64,000 bases of DNA, taken from positions 1 through 64,000 of the forward strand of contig NZ_QOCH01000010.1 of NCBI RefSeq assembly GCF_003318275.1. Direction: 5' to 3'. The notes beneath the pieces were generated by a model. It did not search any database and had not been told where the DNA came from. It saw nothing but the letters and a program-made list of their open reading frames with translations. The stretch is from Marinobacter sp. F3R11. Its GTDB lineage: Bacteria; Pseudomonadota; Gammaproteobacteria; Pseudomonadales; Oleiphilaceae. The position numbers and the translations under genes are program-made. Position 1 is the stretch's first letter. Each line of letters starts with the position of its first letter. Positions 43,179 to 52,590 of this stretch are shown here, one piece after another.

Positions 43179-43991
43179 TCAGCCTCCTTTGAACATCCGT
43201 GAGAAGAAGCCCTTTTTCTGGGAGGTCATGAAGCGTTGTTCCCGCTCCTCACCCAGAAGGCGTGCAACTGCGTCGTCGTATGCCTGGCCAGCATCGCTTT
43301 CCGTTTCGAGAATGACCGGCAGCCCCTGGTTTGAAGAGTTGAGAACAATCTGGCTTTCCGGGATAACACCCAGTAAAGGAATAGCGAGAATCTCTTCGAC
43401 ATCCGCTACAGAAAGCATTTCACCCCGGTCAACCCGGTCAGGGTTGTAACGGGTCAGCAGCAGATGCTCCTTGACCCCCTCCTGGCCCGTTTCGGCGCGG
43501 CGGGATTTGCTTTGCAGAATACCGAGGATACGGTCCGAGTCCCGCACAGAGGAAACCTCTGGGTTGGTTACTACAACGGCTTCATCCGCGTAGTACAGGG
43601 CCATCATGGCACCGTGCTCGATCCCGGCGGGTGAATCGCAGATGATGTAGTCGAACGTTTCGGAGAGTTCGTTGATAACTTTTTCAACGCCCTCTTTTGT
43701 GAGAGCTTCTTTCTCACGGGTCTGGGAAGTAGGGAGGATATAGAGAGTATCAACCCGCTTGTCTCGGATCAGAGCCTGGTTCAGTGTTGCCTCGCCCTGT
43801 ATGACGTTGACAAAGTCATACACTACCCGGCGCTCGCAGTTCATGATCAGGTCCAGGTTGCGCAGGCCTACGTCGAAATCGATCACGACGGTTTTGTGCC
43901 CGCGTTTGGCAATGCCGGTGCTGATGGAGGCGCTGGTGGTTGTTTTACCAACGCCGCCCTTTCCTGAGGTTACGACAATGATTCTAGCCAA
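43179..43991 (-). CDS. minD: Septum site-determining ATPase MinD
   Basis: A 270-residue ParA/MinD-family ATPase. The deviant Walker A GKGGVGKTT (residues 10-18) has the signature Lys; further marks are DFDVGLRNLDLIMNCERRVVYDFV, YIICDSPAGIEHGA, and the C-terminal amphipathic membrane helix (FFSRMFKGG). It recruits MinC to the membrane and is displaced by MinE. Downstream of minC with a 77-base gap. Confidence 0.97.
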   Translation of the reverse strand: MARIIVVTSGKGGVGKTTTSASISTGIAKRGHKTVVIDFDVGLRNLDLIMNCERRVVYDFVNVIQGEATLNQALIRDKRVDTLYILPTSQTREKEALTKEGVEKVINELSETFDYIICDSPAGIEHGAMMALYYADEAVVVTNPEVSSVRDSDRILGILQSKSRRAETGQEGVKEHLLLTRYNPDRVDRGEMLSVADVEEILAIPLLGVIPESQIVLNSSNQGLPVILETESDAGQAYDDAVARLLGEEREQRFMTSQKKGFFSRMFKGG

Positions 43992-44068
43992 GGTCTATTT
44001 CCTGTTTCTCGGTGGATTCGTCGTGTCTGCCGGATAAACCGGTCACATTATTTTGTCGGGTTCCAGTA

Positions 44069-44833
44069 TCAGGCTTTTTCCAGCGGTGTCACCACCAGCA
44101 GGTCGTCCCTGAGCTGGATTTGCACAGCGCTTTTCCAGCCGTTGTCCTGAAGATCTTCGGAGATTTTATAGTGTCCGGCGATGGACACAAGCTCTGCCTC
44201 AAGTGATTGGCAGAAGATTCTTGCGGACTCGGCGCCATGAATGCCCGCCAGGGCACGGCCCCGCAGTGGTCCGTATATGTGTATGTTACCAGCTGCGAGT
44301 ACTTCGGCGCCTGCCTGAACCGGTGCCAGAATAACCAGATCGCCGTCCGGGGCATGAATTTGCTGGCCTGAGCGAACCGGCTGGCTGATGATACGGGTCG
44401 GGGTTGCTTCCGGTGCCGCCTGTGGCGCCGGCGCAGCGGGCGATTCTGTAGCTTCTGCTTTCTCTGGCGCGGAGCCGGTTTCATGGGCCCGGTCTCTCTG
44501 GCCGGTTCCGGGCATCAGAGCTAACGAGGCTCCTCTGGCCAGTCGGCGCTGGTCGTCATTGCCTCCGCGAACACCGATTACATGAATATTGTTGCGTCGG
44601 CATGTGCCGATGATTTTGAAAAAATCCAGTTCACTGTCGAGACCTTCGTATTTCTCCAGGCTGATAATGAGCGGGATATCCCGGAAGAAGCCGGGAGCCT
44701 GGCTGATTTTGTCTTTCAGCGTTTCTTCGAATTCATCGTTATCGAAATAGTACAGCTCCAGCGCAGTCATGGAAACGCTGGCGCTTTTCAGCTGGAATCC
44801 GTGTTTTACCCCGGAGGCGGAGGTGTCACTCAT
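44069..44833 (-). CDS. minC: Septum site-determining protein MinC
   Basis: A 254-residue inhibitor of FtsZ assembly. The N-terminal domain (about residues 10-115; FQLKSASVSMTALELYYFD) acts on FtsZ, a long Ala/Pro/Glu-rich linker (about 120-155) follows, and the C-terminal beta-helix (about 155-250) has VRSGQQIHAPDGDLVILAPVQAGAEVLAAGNIHIYGPLRGRALAG. It overlaps the HopJ-family gene by four bases (ATGA). Confidence 0.96.
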   Translation of the reverse strand: MSDTSASGVKHGFQLKSASVSMTALELYYFDNDEFEETLKDKISQAPGFFRDIPLIISLEKYEGLDSELDFFKIIGTCRRNNIHVIGVRGGNDDQRRLARGASLALMPGTGQRDRAHETGSAPEKAEATESPAAPAPQAAPEATPTRIISQPVRSGQQIHAPDGDLVILAPVQAGAEVLAAGNIHIYGPLRGRALAGIHGAESARIFCQSLEAELVSIAGHYKISEDLQDNGWKSAVQIQLRDDLLVVTPLEKA

Positions 44834-45219
44834 GAGTGGGTCTCTTCTCTGGTATCTGGCTCGGATGGAGTTTGGCGCAGGCGCAGCGGCGCACTTTCAA
44901 AGCGGATGCCCGACCAGCCGGTGCTGATGAACTGGCGGATATTGCCGTGGCTTTCTTCGGTGGGGTTGTCCAGAACCTGCTTATAATGCTGCGCAAACAG
45001 CTTCAGGGTGTCTGCCTCATTCAGATTGCAGTACTGGGCAATGCCGAATACCTGGCAGGAACCCCTGTTTTCATCAGCAGAGTTGAACAATGGCCCGTTG
45101 TGAAAACCCGTGGGCTGAAAGTCAAAGTGGTGCCTGATCAGTGCCAGGGTGTCATCAAAATCCGCATGGCCGCCATCCAGTGATGCCAGGTGGATACGCA
45201 GTGCTTTGTTTACGTTCAT
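44830..45219 (-). CDS. HopJ-family (type III effector-like) small protein
   Basis: A 129-residue protein that matches the HopJ type III effector family (PF08888) by its pattern FDDTLALIRHHFDFQPTGFHNG, a conserved N-x-x-G-S-C-x-x-F-x-x-A, and FAQHYKQVL. Despite the name, members are common in free-living bacteria without type III secretion and are probably housekeeping proteins of unknown role. No secretion signal is seen. It is translationally coupled to minC and to the DUF1244 gene. Confidence 0.85.
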   Translation of the reverse strand: MNVNKALRIHLASLDGGHADFDDTLALIRHHFDFQPTGFHNGPLFNSADENRGSCQVFGIAQYCNLNEADTLKLFAQHYKQVLDNPTEESHGNIRQFISTGWSGIRFESAPLRLRQTPSEPDTREETHS

Positions 45220-45497
45220 TACTTATGGTCCTGCCTGGGGCCGGTCTGGTGAAGTGATTTCCACTCTTCATAAGGCATTCCGTAGATCTCTTCTCTTGCT
45301 GCGGGATCAGAAATTTCCAGCCCCCGTTCTTCAGCCGCTGCACGGTACCACTTGGAAAGGCAGTTGCGACAGAAACCGGCCAGATTCATCAGGTCAATGT
45401 TCTGAACCTCGGGGTTGTCCTGTAAATGTTTGACCAGGCGACGAAACGCCGCTGCTTCTATTTCGGTGCGCTCAGAGTCTGGAATGGGGTTTGTCAT
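45219..45497 (-). CDS. DUF1244 family protein
   Basis: A 92-residue conserved protein. Diagnostic sequence is [44 protein letters not shown], with a C-x-x-C pair, followed by [13 protein letters not shown]. Function unknown. Its stop shares one base with the HopJ-family start, so the two are coupled. It is the first gene of the minus-strand min operon and diverges from dinB. Confidence 0.88.
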   Translation of the reverse strand: MTNPIPDSERTEIEAAAFRRLVKHLQDNPEVQNIDLMNLAGFCRNCLSKWYRAAAEERGLEISDPAAREEIYGMPYEEWKSLHQTGPRQDHK

Positions 45498-45572
45498 GGA
45501 GCCTCGTGACGGTGTCGGGTGGTTATCATTGGGGTTCCTGACATTCTCAGCATCTTACTTTAAGATACAAGG

Positions 45573-45588
45573 CTGTATAAATGTACAG
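45573..45588. promoter_or_regulatory. LexA (SOS) box upstream of dinB
   Basis: CTGTATAAATGTACAG is a perfect match to the gammaproteobacterial LexA consensus CTGT-N8-ACAG. It ends 24 bases before the dinB ATG (45613), where LexA binding would block transcription. It also lies 76 bases from the divergent DUF1244 start. Confidence 0.93.
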
Positions 45589-45612
45589 AAACCCGACGCG
45601 AGTGCAGTGATT

Positions 45613-46677
45613 ATGCCTCAACGCAAGATCATCCACGTGGATTGTGACTGTTTTTATGCGGCGGTCGAGATGCGTGATGACCCGACGCTGAGTAATGTTC
45701 CTCTGGCAGTAGGCGGTGCCGGTGGACGGGGAGTCGTCGCTACGTGCAATTACAAGGCTCGGGCTTTCGGTGTACGTTCAGCCATGCCTGGCGCTGAAGC
45801 CCGGCGGTTATGCCCGGATCTGGTGATGGTTCCGCCTGATATGGCTCGATACCGGAATGCGTCGAAACAGGTTATGGGTATCCTGCGGGAACTGACAGAT
45901 CTGGTTGAGCCTTTATCTCTGGATGAAGCGTTTCTGGATGTATCAGACATTGACGATCACAGGGGGAGCGCCACCCTGATGGCTCGTTACCTTCGGGAAA
46001 GAGTGAAGAACGAAGTCGGTATTACTATCTCCGCTGGCGTGGCGCCCAACAAATTTCTGGCCAAAATTGCCAGCGATTGGCAAAAACCTGATGGGTTGTT
46101 TGTGGTAAAGCCAGATGAGATTGATGGCTTTGTCCGGGAATTAAACGTTGAGAAGCTGTTCGGGGTGGGGCAGGTGACAGCGTCCAGGCTACATGCTCTT
46201 GGTGTGCAGACCTGTGGCGACTTACAGACGCTGGGCGTAGATGTGCTGATCGAGCAGTTTGGCAAGCAGGGGTTCCGGCTGCACGAAATGGCCCATGGTC
46301 GGGATGAGCGGCCAGTGGTGGTTTCGCGGATTGCCAAATCGGTCAGTGTAGAACGAACCTTCTCCGAGGATCTGCCGGATATGGCTGCCTGCGAAACAGT
46401 ACTTGCATCGCTGGTTGCCGACCTGAACCTCCGGCTTTCCCGCAAAGGGCGGGACAAGCCCATCCACAAGCTGTTTATCAAGATTCGGTACAGTGACTTT
46501 TCCACCCACTCGCTGGAGCGTGTAAGGGAAAATGTCAGAGATCCGGCTCTTGAGGATTACCTGCCTCTTCTGGGTGAACTGGTAACCAATCGCGAGAGGC
46601 CGGTTCGCTTGTTAGGCCTGGGTGTGCGTTTTCGCAATGATGATGCACCTGTGACTCAGCTTCGGCTGTTTGATTGA
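45613..46677 (+). CDS. dinB: DNA polymerase IV
   Basis: A 354-residue Y-family translesion polymerase. Catalytic acids lie in [15 protein letters not shown] (Asp10) and [11 protein letters not shown]; the fingers segment [22 protein letters not shown] and the helix-hairpin-helix region [14 protein letters not shown] are present. The C-terminus ends VTQLRLFD, which resembles a beta-clamp binding motif (QLxLF). ATG 45613 is used although the frame is open upstream to 45415, because the LexA box and promoter must lie between. Converges on the PAP2 gene with two bases between. Confidence 0.96.
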   Translation: MPQRKIIHVDCDCFYAAVEMRDDPTLSNVPLAVGGAGGRGVVATCNYKARAFGVRSAMPGAEARRLCPDLVMVPPDMARYRNASKQVMGILRELTDLVEPLSLDEAFLDVSDIDDHRGSATLMARYLRERVKNEVGITISAGVAPNKFLAKIASDWQKPDGLFVVKPDEIDGFVRELNVEKLFGVGQVTASRLHALGVQTCGDLQTLGVDVLIEQFGKQGFRLHEMAHGRDERPVVVSRIAKSVSVERTFSEDLPDMAACETVLASLVADLNLRLSRKGRDKPIHKLFIKIRYSDFSTHSLERVRENVRDPALEDYLPLLGELVTNRERPVRLLGLGVRFRNDDAPVTQLRLFD

Positions 46678-46679
46678 GC

Positions 46680-47252
46680 TCAGCCCGGGAACAGAATCAG
46701 AAAGTCGCTGATAAAATACAGAGTTGATAAATACCCCATGAGTCCTCCGATCAGGGCGCCTGCTGCCACGTCAGTGGGGTAGTGCAGGCCCAGTACAACC
46801 CGGGATGCAGCAACGCTCAGGGTAAACGGGAGGGTGGCCAGAGCCAGTGCGGGAGCGGTCATGAATAACATGGCCTGAAAACAGGCAGCATGCATAGTGT
46901 GCCCGGAGGGAAAGCTGTAACGATCCAGTGGCGGCGTACCGCAGTTGATGGAGGGGAAGGATATAAAAGGCCGCTCACGGATCAGCCGGCGCTTGAGGAG
47001 TTTGTATGTCAGGGTGCAGGCAAGCCCTGTCAGCGTCATCAGCAATGCTACACCGAGCCCTGTTCCGGGCATAATGAAGGGAATGGCAAGGATGAGTGCA
47101 TACCAGAACCAGCCGTCGCCCATTCGGCTCATGAGCTGGAAATAACGAAGGGCCAGCCGAAACCGGACCATCCGGTTAATAGACTGACACCAGGCGTATT
47201 CGCGTTGATCCGCCAACTTAAAAAAGCGAGCGGCTGTGCTTACTGGGCGCAT
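46680..47252 (-). CDS. PAP2-family membrane phosphatase
   Basis: A 190-residue inner-membrane lipid phosphatase-like protein with five or six hydrophobic segments. The acid phosphatase signature is complete: K-R-R-L-I-R-E-R-P, the P-S-G-H motif in YSFPSGHTMHA, and S-R-V-V-L-G-L-H-Y-P-T-D. It may act on undecaprenyl or phosphatidic phosphates. It overlaps the glycosyltransferase gene by about 35 bases, so the two are probably made together and may act on the same glycolipid. Confidence 0.9.
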   Translation of the reverse strand: MRPVSTAARFFKLADQREYAWCQSINRMVRFRLALRYFQLMSRMGDGWFWYALILAIPFIMPGTGLGVALLMTLTGLACTLTYKLLKRRLIRERPFISFPSINCGTPPLDRYSFPSGHTMHAACFQAMLFMTAPALALATLPFTLSVAASRVVLGLHYPTDVAAGALIGGLMGYLSTLYFISDFLILFPG

Positions 47253-48441
47253 AGTATTGGACCTTTGGGCTTTGGCTTCTTAACACCAGTTGTTCAAATT
47301 GCTTGATCTGAGAATCCCAGCCCAGTTCAAGCGCATCCAGTCGTGCCTGGGCCCGGATGCGGTTCAGCAGGCTGGGCTGGTTTGTCAGTCGGAGGGCTCC
47401 GTCGACAAACCTTTCATCTATGGCAAGTGGTGCCTTCATCCCGTTTTCTGAGTGTCGAATATGCTCGCTGGCGGCAGCATCATCGTAGGCAACGACAGCA
47501 AGGCCGCTGGCCATCGCTTCAAGAACAACGTTTCCGAACGTGTCCGTTTTGCTGGGGAACAGAAAAATATCGCCGGAGGCATAGTGGCGGGCGAGATCGT
47601 CTCCTCGCCGGGTACCGCAGAAGATGTAGTCCGGGTGTTTTTCAGCCAGCTGTCTGCGCATGGGGCCATCACCTACCAGCACAAACCGGGTTCGTGGATG
47701 TAGCTTGCGTATGCGCTCATAGCAGGACACGGCCATTCGCAGGTTTTTTTCTGCAGCCAGCCGACCTACATAAAGCACTGCATGACCATTTTCTCTGAGC
47801 CCCCAGCTCGCACGCAGGGTCTCATCCCGCTTGCATGGTGCGAAGCGCGTGCAATCAACACCGCGACTCCAGATACCGGTTGGCGTAATACCCATATCTG
47901 AGGCTACCTGTTGCATTTTCTTTGTAGGCACCAGGGTGATTGCTGTCCGGTTATGGAACCATCGGCCATAGGCACAAAGAGGCTTTGCCAGAAACCCGGC
48001 ACCGTAGTACTGGCTGTATTGGTGAAAGTTGGTGTGGAAGCCGGAGCTGACAGGGAGCCCCATCTTTTTCGCCGCAGATACAGCTGCAATGCCCAAAGGT
48101 CCCTGGGTTGCTACGTAGACCGCATCCGGACGGTCCGTTTGCCACAGTCGCTGGAGCTCGCTGCTGCTGACCAGACCGAAACGCAAGTCTGCATATCCAG
48201 GCAGAGGCATGCCTGTCACCACATATTCATGGGCGAATAAAGCTCCGTTTGCATCAGGCGCAGTGTTTTTGCTTTCATGGCGCTGCCGCGGACGTACAAC
48301 GCTAACCCTATGCCCGTTTCTGACCATCCCCTCGCAAAGGTGTCTCAGGGTGTTGGCCACCCCATTGACTTCCGGGGGAAATGTTTCGGAAACGATGGTA
48401 ATCTTCTGTATGCGCCGGTTGGCCTGACTGGTCCTGGTCAC
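47218..48441 (-). CDS. GT4-family glycosyltransferase
   Basis: A 407-residue GT-B enzyme. The N-terminal acceptor domain starts ITIVSETFPPEVNGVANTLRHL, typical of GT4 enzymes that glycosylate lipids (DgdA/SqdX/PimB-like); VGRLAAEKNL and the donor-site E-x7-E region (FPSKTDTFGNVVLEAMASGLAVVAYD) are clear. With the overlapping PAP2 phosphatase gene it could form a glycolipid pathway, for example glucosylated or glycosylated diacylglycerol; that is inference. It diverges from the Tas-like reductase gene. Confidence 0.9.
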   Translation of the reverse strand: MTRTSQANRRIQKITIVSETFPPEVNGVANTLRHLCEGMVRNGHRVSVVRPRQRHESKNTAPDANGALFAHEYVVTGMPLPGYADLRFGLVSSSELQRLWQTDRPDAVYVATQGPLGIAAVSAAKKMGLPVSSGFHTNFHQYSQYYGAGFLAKPLCAYGRWFHNRTAITLVPTKKMQQVASDMGITPTGIWSRGVDCTRFAPCKRDETLRASWGLRENGHAVLYVGRLAAEKNLRMAVSCYERIRKLHPRTRFVLVGDGPMRRQLAEKHPDYIFCGTRRGDDLARHYASGDIFLFPSKTDTFGNVVLEAMASGLAVVAYDDAAASEHIRHSENGMKAPLAIDERFVDGALRLTNQPSLLNRIRAQARLDALELGWDSQIKQFEQLVLRSQSPKVQYYAPSKHSRSLF

Positions 48442-48555
48442 GACGTTTCCTGTGGTTCCTTTGACATGACTCCACTATGGAAAGCTAGCGTGACCGTTAC
48501 GCGACACTCCTGTGACATTCTCTTTACCTGTTAAACCAATTTAAGCGGAGGTGCT

Positions 48556-49593
48556 ATGCAAACCCGAAAGCTTGGCAATACCGATATCGATGTCAGCCTG
48601 ATATGTCTCGGCACCATGACATGGGGCGAGCAGAACACCGAACAGGAGGCCTTTGAGCAGCTGGATTACGCTACTTCCGAGGGCGTTAATTTCATTGATG
48701 CTGCGGAAATGTATCCGGTGCCCCCACGGCCAGAAACCCAGGGTCTCACCGAGACGTACCTGGGCAACTGGCTTGCGAAGCGCAATCGTCGCGATGATCT
48801 GGTGATTGCCTCGAAAGTCGCAGGGCCGGGTAACGGATTGAGTTATCTGCGTAATGGCCCGCGTCTGACACGCGATCATATTATTGAAGCCTGCGATGCC
48901 AGCCTGAAACGCCTGCAGACCGATTACATAGATCTGTACCAGGTGCACTGGCCGGACCGAAACACCAACTTTTTCGGGAAGCTTGGTTATGAGCACGACC
49001 CGCAAGAGACATATACGCCAATCGAGGAAACGCTGACGGCTCTCAGTGAACTGGTGAATGCAGGGAAGGTCCGGCATATAGGCGTCTCTAATGAAACTCC
49101 GTGGGGCGTGATGGAATATCTGCGCCTGGCTGGCGAGAAAGGCTTGCCGCGGATTGTCAGTATTCAGAACCCATACAATTTACTGAACCGGTCTTTTGAA
49201 GTTGGTACCGCTGAAATTGCTCACCGGGAACAGACTGGCTTGCTGGCGTATTCACCTTTGGCATTCGGTATGCTCTCGGGCAAATACATGGGTGGGAAAT
49301 GGCCCGAAAAGGCCCGTCTGACACTTTATGAACGCTTCAGTCGATACACCAATGGGCGTGGTGCGGATGCAACTCGCGCATATGTCGAACTTGCCAGGCA
49401 GAATAATCTCTCTCCGGTCCAGATGGCTTTGGCTTACGTAAATAGCCGGGGCTTTGTTACCAGTAACATTATTGGCGCGACCACAATGGAGCAGCTTCAG
49501 GAAAACCTGGGTTCGGTTAGTGTGAATCTCAGCCCGGATACGCTGGAAGCGATTGAGGCGATTCACCAGGAGTTCACCTATCCCTGCCCCTGA
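48556..49593 (+). CDS. tas: Tas-like aldo/keto reductase
   Basis: A 345-residue NADPH-dependent aldo/keto reductase closely resembling E. coli Tas: LGTMTWGEQN, the catalytic Asp/Tyr in FIDAAEMYPVPPRPETQGLTE, the Lys in VIASKVAG, YIDLYQVHWPDR, GVSNETPWGV, and the end EAIHQEFTYPCP. The substrate is not known; Tas was found as a suppressor of a tyrosine requirement under starvation. GGAGG precedes ATG 48556. Confidence 0.93.
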   Translation: MQTRKLGNTDIDVSLICLGTMTWGEQNTEQEAFEQLDYATSEGVNFIDAAEMYPVPPRPETQGLTETYLGNWLAKRNRRDDLVIASKVAGPGNGLSYLRNGPRLTRDHIIEACDASLKRLQTDYIDLYQVHWPDRNTNFFGKLGYEHDPQETYTPIEETLTALSELVNAGKVRHIGVSNETPWGVMEYLRLAGEKGLPRIVSIQNPYNLLNRSFEVGTAEIAHREQTGLLAYSPLAFGMLSGKYMGGKWPEKARLTLYERFSRYTNGRGADATRAYVELARQNNLSPVQMALAYVNSRGFVTSNIIGATTMEQLQENLGSVSVNLSPDTLEAIEAIHQEFTYPCP

Positions 49594-49835
49594 TATCCGG
49601 TATTGCTGAAAATTGACGTAAGGCATTGAGCCATAAGGAATTGGCCGTGCCTGAACGGAGGAGCTGTTACATTCTGCAATACAGGGGATCATTTTTTGAC
49701 AAAAAGCGAGTAAAGCAGTGACAAAAAAATGACCCGAATGTGTGCAGTTTCACATCTTTTTGCCGTCTTGGGATTAGACTTTAGCCTATGGTAGAAGTAA
49801 AATTCTTATCCGGTTAAAAGGTCCTCGTAAGTATC

Positions 49836-50156
49836 ATGATTATTCGTATTTTTGTCGCATTGCTTGTTCTCAACGCCGCCGCTTTTGTGGTTCGCGCCGA
49901 TGCGGCTGAACGCGGCGTCAATGAATTGAACGAAATCATGACTATCGAAGATGTCTACCAGCTGGAGCAGCGCATGTCAGGTGATTTTGACGATGACGCT
50001 GATGCTGTTGCCGAAATCGGATCCCGTTTACTGAGTTTGTCGCTGGTGCGTTCTGATAATACGGGCAAGCACTATGCGTCTCAGTCTGCCCGGGCCGATC
50101 ATGGGATTGCATTGTTGAATGAAGGCGCCTGCCTGAATCTGAAGTGGAATTTCTGA
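49836..50156 (+). CDS. Small exported protein of unknown function
   Basis: A 106-residue protein with a Sec signal (MIIRIFVALLVLNAAAFVV, cleavage probably after RADA). The mature part has an acidic segment (GDFDDDADAVAEIGSRL) and ends in a short C-terminal region with one Cys. No family recognised. It stands alone in a gap between tas and the acetyl-CoA hydrolase gene, with a possible promoter in the 240 bases upstream. Confidence 0.6.
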   Translation: MIIRIFVALLVLNAAAFVVRADAAERGVNELNEIMTIEDVYQLEQRMSGDFDDDADAVAEIGSRLLSLSLVRSDNTGKHYASQSARADHGIALLNEGACLNLKWNF

Positions 50157-50379
50157 CCTCTTTATCGTATCCCGCAAGCTCCAGTTTGCTACTTTCCTGA
50201 CTTTTCAATTCTGTACCTCTCTCTTGAAACCACGCTTTTTCTCGGGCTGTATGTACGGCTTCTTCTGATTCTGGCTGTCAAAAAACCTGATTCATGATTT
50301 CGTGCATTGTCTGTCCACATATGTCATGTGATGATCCCCCCTGTGGATAACAGCTGATTGATCAATGAGGATCCTGGGT

Positions 50380-52590
50380 ATGGCGACAAACAGAGGGCAG
50401 CGCTTTAATGAGATAGAGGCTTGTGTGGATGAAGTGATTCGCCGGGTTGGCAAGACGATCAGGTTGGGACTGCCTTTGGGAATCGGGAAGCCGATCCGCT
50501 TCGTAAATGCACTCTATCAGAGAGCAAAGAATGACCCGGAAATAGATCTGCAGATATTCACAGCGCTCTCACTGCTGGCCCCTTCAGGTAGTTCTTCTCT
50601 GGAAAAGCGGTTTATGGGGCCGTTTGCGGAACGTCTCTATGGAGATATCCCGGATTTGCAGTATGCCAGGGACTCCAGCAACAATCAGTTGCCCCCGAAT
50701 GTTCAGGTTTCGGAATTTTTTTTCAAGGCAGGTAGTGCCCTGAAAAACAAGCCTCAGCAGCGCCATTACATATCTACCAACTATACGCACGCTGCTCGTG
50801 ATCTTATGAGCCAGGGGATTAATGTGATTGCCCAGATGGTGTCACCGGGAGAGGTGCATGATGCCCCGGGTATGGTAAGCCTGAGCTGTAACCCCGATCT
50901 GACTCTTGATCTGCTGCTGATGTTAAGAGAAAGCGAGGCGGCAGGCTCTCCGGTAGCCGTTGTGGGTGAAATCAATCGCCAGTTACCCTGGTTTGGTCGC
51001 GATGCGGCCATAGCAGAAGACCAGTTCGACATGATGTTTGAAGATGAGTCTTCGGAATACCCGTTGTTTTCTGCGCCTCAGATGGCGATAAGCCCGGCGG
51101 ATCATCTGATTGGCTTCTATGCCAGTACCTTGCTGAAGGACGGTGGTACCTTGCAGTTGGGAATAGGCTCGCTTGGCGCGGCGCTGGTACATAGCGCCCT
51201 TCTGCGCCATAAAAATAATCATGCCTGGAAAGCCGTTTTCGATTATCTCAAGGTTGCGGAACATTTCCCTCTGGTAGAAAAGGAAGGTGGCACCGGGCCG
51301 TTTGAGAAAGGCCTCTACGGCTGCAGTGAGATGATGGTTGACGGATTTCTGTATCTCATGCAAGAGGGTATTCTCCGGCGGGAAGTATATGATCATGCCG
51401 GACTGCAAACGCTCCTCAATAATGGTGATATCGATGACAGAGTGTCTTTGGACACACTGGATGTACTGCGCCGGGAAGGGCTTATCGGGTCGCCGATGGG
51501 GGCTCGCGATGTGTCCTGGCTTACCCGCTACGGTATTCTTCGAAGTGAGGTTGAGTTTAGAGACGGCCGGCTGTATGTGGGAGAGCAGGTGCTGGATGCC
51601 GACCTGGATAACGCGGAAGCCAGGGGCGCGATTGCGGCTCAGGCTCTGGGGGAGAGACTGAGTGGTGGTGTGGCCATGCACGGCGGTTTTTATCTGGGCC
51701 CTCAGAAGTTCTATCAGTCACTGCGTGAACTCACGGATGCGGATCGCGACCGGATCTGCATGACCAGCGTTAACTACATCAATCATCTCTATGACCATCG
51801 CTTCGGTAATCAGCACCTTAAGGCCGCGCAGCGAATCCATAGCCGGTTTATCAATACCGCAATGATGTACACGCTCAGTGGAGCAGCTGTTTCGGACGGG
51901 CTTGAGGATGGTCGGGTGATCAGCGGTGTGGGTGGCCAGTACAACTTCGTGTCCATGGCACATGAGTTGCCGGGTGCACGCTCAATTATCGCTTTGCGTA
52001 GTACCCGAAAAACTCAGGGGACAAGGGTGTCGAATATTGTATTCAATTACGGACATTGTACGATCCCCCGTCACCTCCGGGATATTGTGGTCACCGAATA
52101 TGGTATTGCTGACCTGCGGGGTCAGCCGGATGAACAAGTGTATCTGCGACTGATCCGTATCGCAGATTCCCGCTTTCAGCAGGAACTGCTCAGCCGGGCA
52201 CAGAAAGCCGGTAAGGTCGATGCGGCCTTCCGGTTGCCGGCTGCATGGAAAAACAATACGCCAGAGGCTATCGCAAAGCTGTTTTCAGATACTGGAGGTG
52301 ATGAATGGTTTCCGGCATTTCCTTTTGGCCGGGATTTTACCGACCAGGAGCTGGTGCTGGGCAAGGCGCTCAGGAAACTCAAATCTGAAACGGCCACTGG
52401 CCGTGGTAAGCTGTCGACCCTCCTGCAGGCTTTCAGGGCCAGAGATGAGCAGGGTTGTTATACCGAATTTTTGCAACGTATGGGGCTGCACCAGCCTTCA
52501 GGGCTGCGTGAAAAACTGGATCAGCGTCTTGTGATCCATGGCCTGAAACTGACAGAAAATCCACCGGATACAGGAAACTCAAAACTCTGA
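50380..52590 (+). CDS. Acetyl-CoA hydrolase/transferase family protein (long form)
   Basis: A 736-residue CoA-transferase-like enzyme, longer than the usual 500-650. The N-terminal half is the CoA-transferase domain (SPADHLIGFYASTLLKDGGTLQLGIGSLGAALV) and the C-terminal half carries the family signature SNIVFNYGHCTIPRHLRDIVVTEYGIADLRGQPDEQVYLRLI, with the conserved Glu that forms the glutamyl-CoA intermediate in the TEYGIADLRG motif. The last 100 residues are an extension. It would hydrolyse acetyl-CoA or exchange CoA between acids. ATG 50380 is preferred (GAGGA eight bases upstream) over ATG 50365. The stop overlaps the FKBP start by one base. Confidence 0.88.
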   Translation: MATNRGQRFNEIEACVDEVIRRVGKTIRLGLPLGIGKPIRFVNALYQRAKNDPEIDLQIFTALSLLAPSGSSSLEKRFMGPFAERLYGDIPDLQYARDSSNNQLPPNVQVSEFFFKAGSALKNKPQQRHYISTNYTHAARDLMSQGINVIAQMVSPGEVHDAPGMVSLSCNPDLTLDLLLMLRESEAAGSPVAVVGEINRQLPWFGRDAAIAEDQFDMMFEDESSEYPLFSAPQMAISPADHLIGFYASTLLKDGGTLQLGIGSLGAALVHSALLRHKNNHAWKAVFDYLKVAEHFPLVEKEGGTGPFEKGLYGCSEMMVDGFLYLMQEGILRREVYDHAGLQTLLNNGDIDDRVSLDTLDVLRREGLIGSPMGARDVSWLTRYGILRSEVEFRDGRLYVGEQVLDADLDNAEARGAIAAQALGERLSGGVAMHGGFYLGPQKFYQSLRELTDADRDRICMTSVNYINHLYDHRFGNQHLKAAQRIHSRFINTAMMYTLSGAAVSDGLEDGRVISGVGGQYNFVSMAHELPGARSIIALRSTRKTQGTRVSNIVFNYGHCTIPRHLRDIVVTEYGIADLRGQPDEQVYLRLIRIADSRFQQELLSRAQKAGKVDAAFRLPAAWKNNTPEAIAKLFSDTGGDEWFPAFPFGRDFTDQELVLGKALRKLKSETATGRGKLSTLLQAFRARDEQGCYTEFLQRMGLHQPSGLREKLDQRLVIHGLKLTENPPDTGNSKL

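Noticed and set aside
50342..50350. Replication origin signal
   Set aside because: Only one DnaA-box-like 9-mer is present, with no A/T-rich unwinding region or nearby dnaA/dnaN genes.
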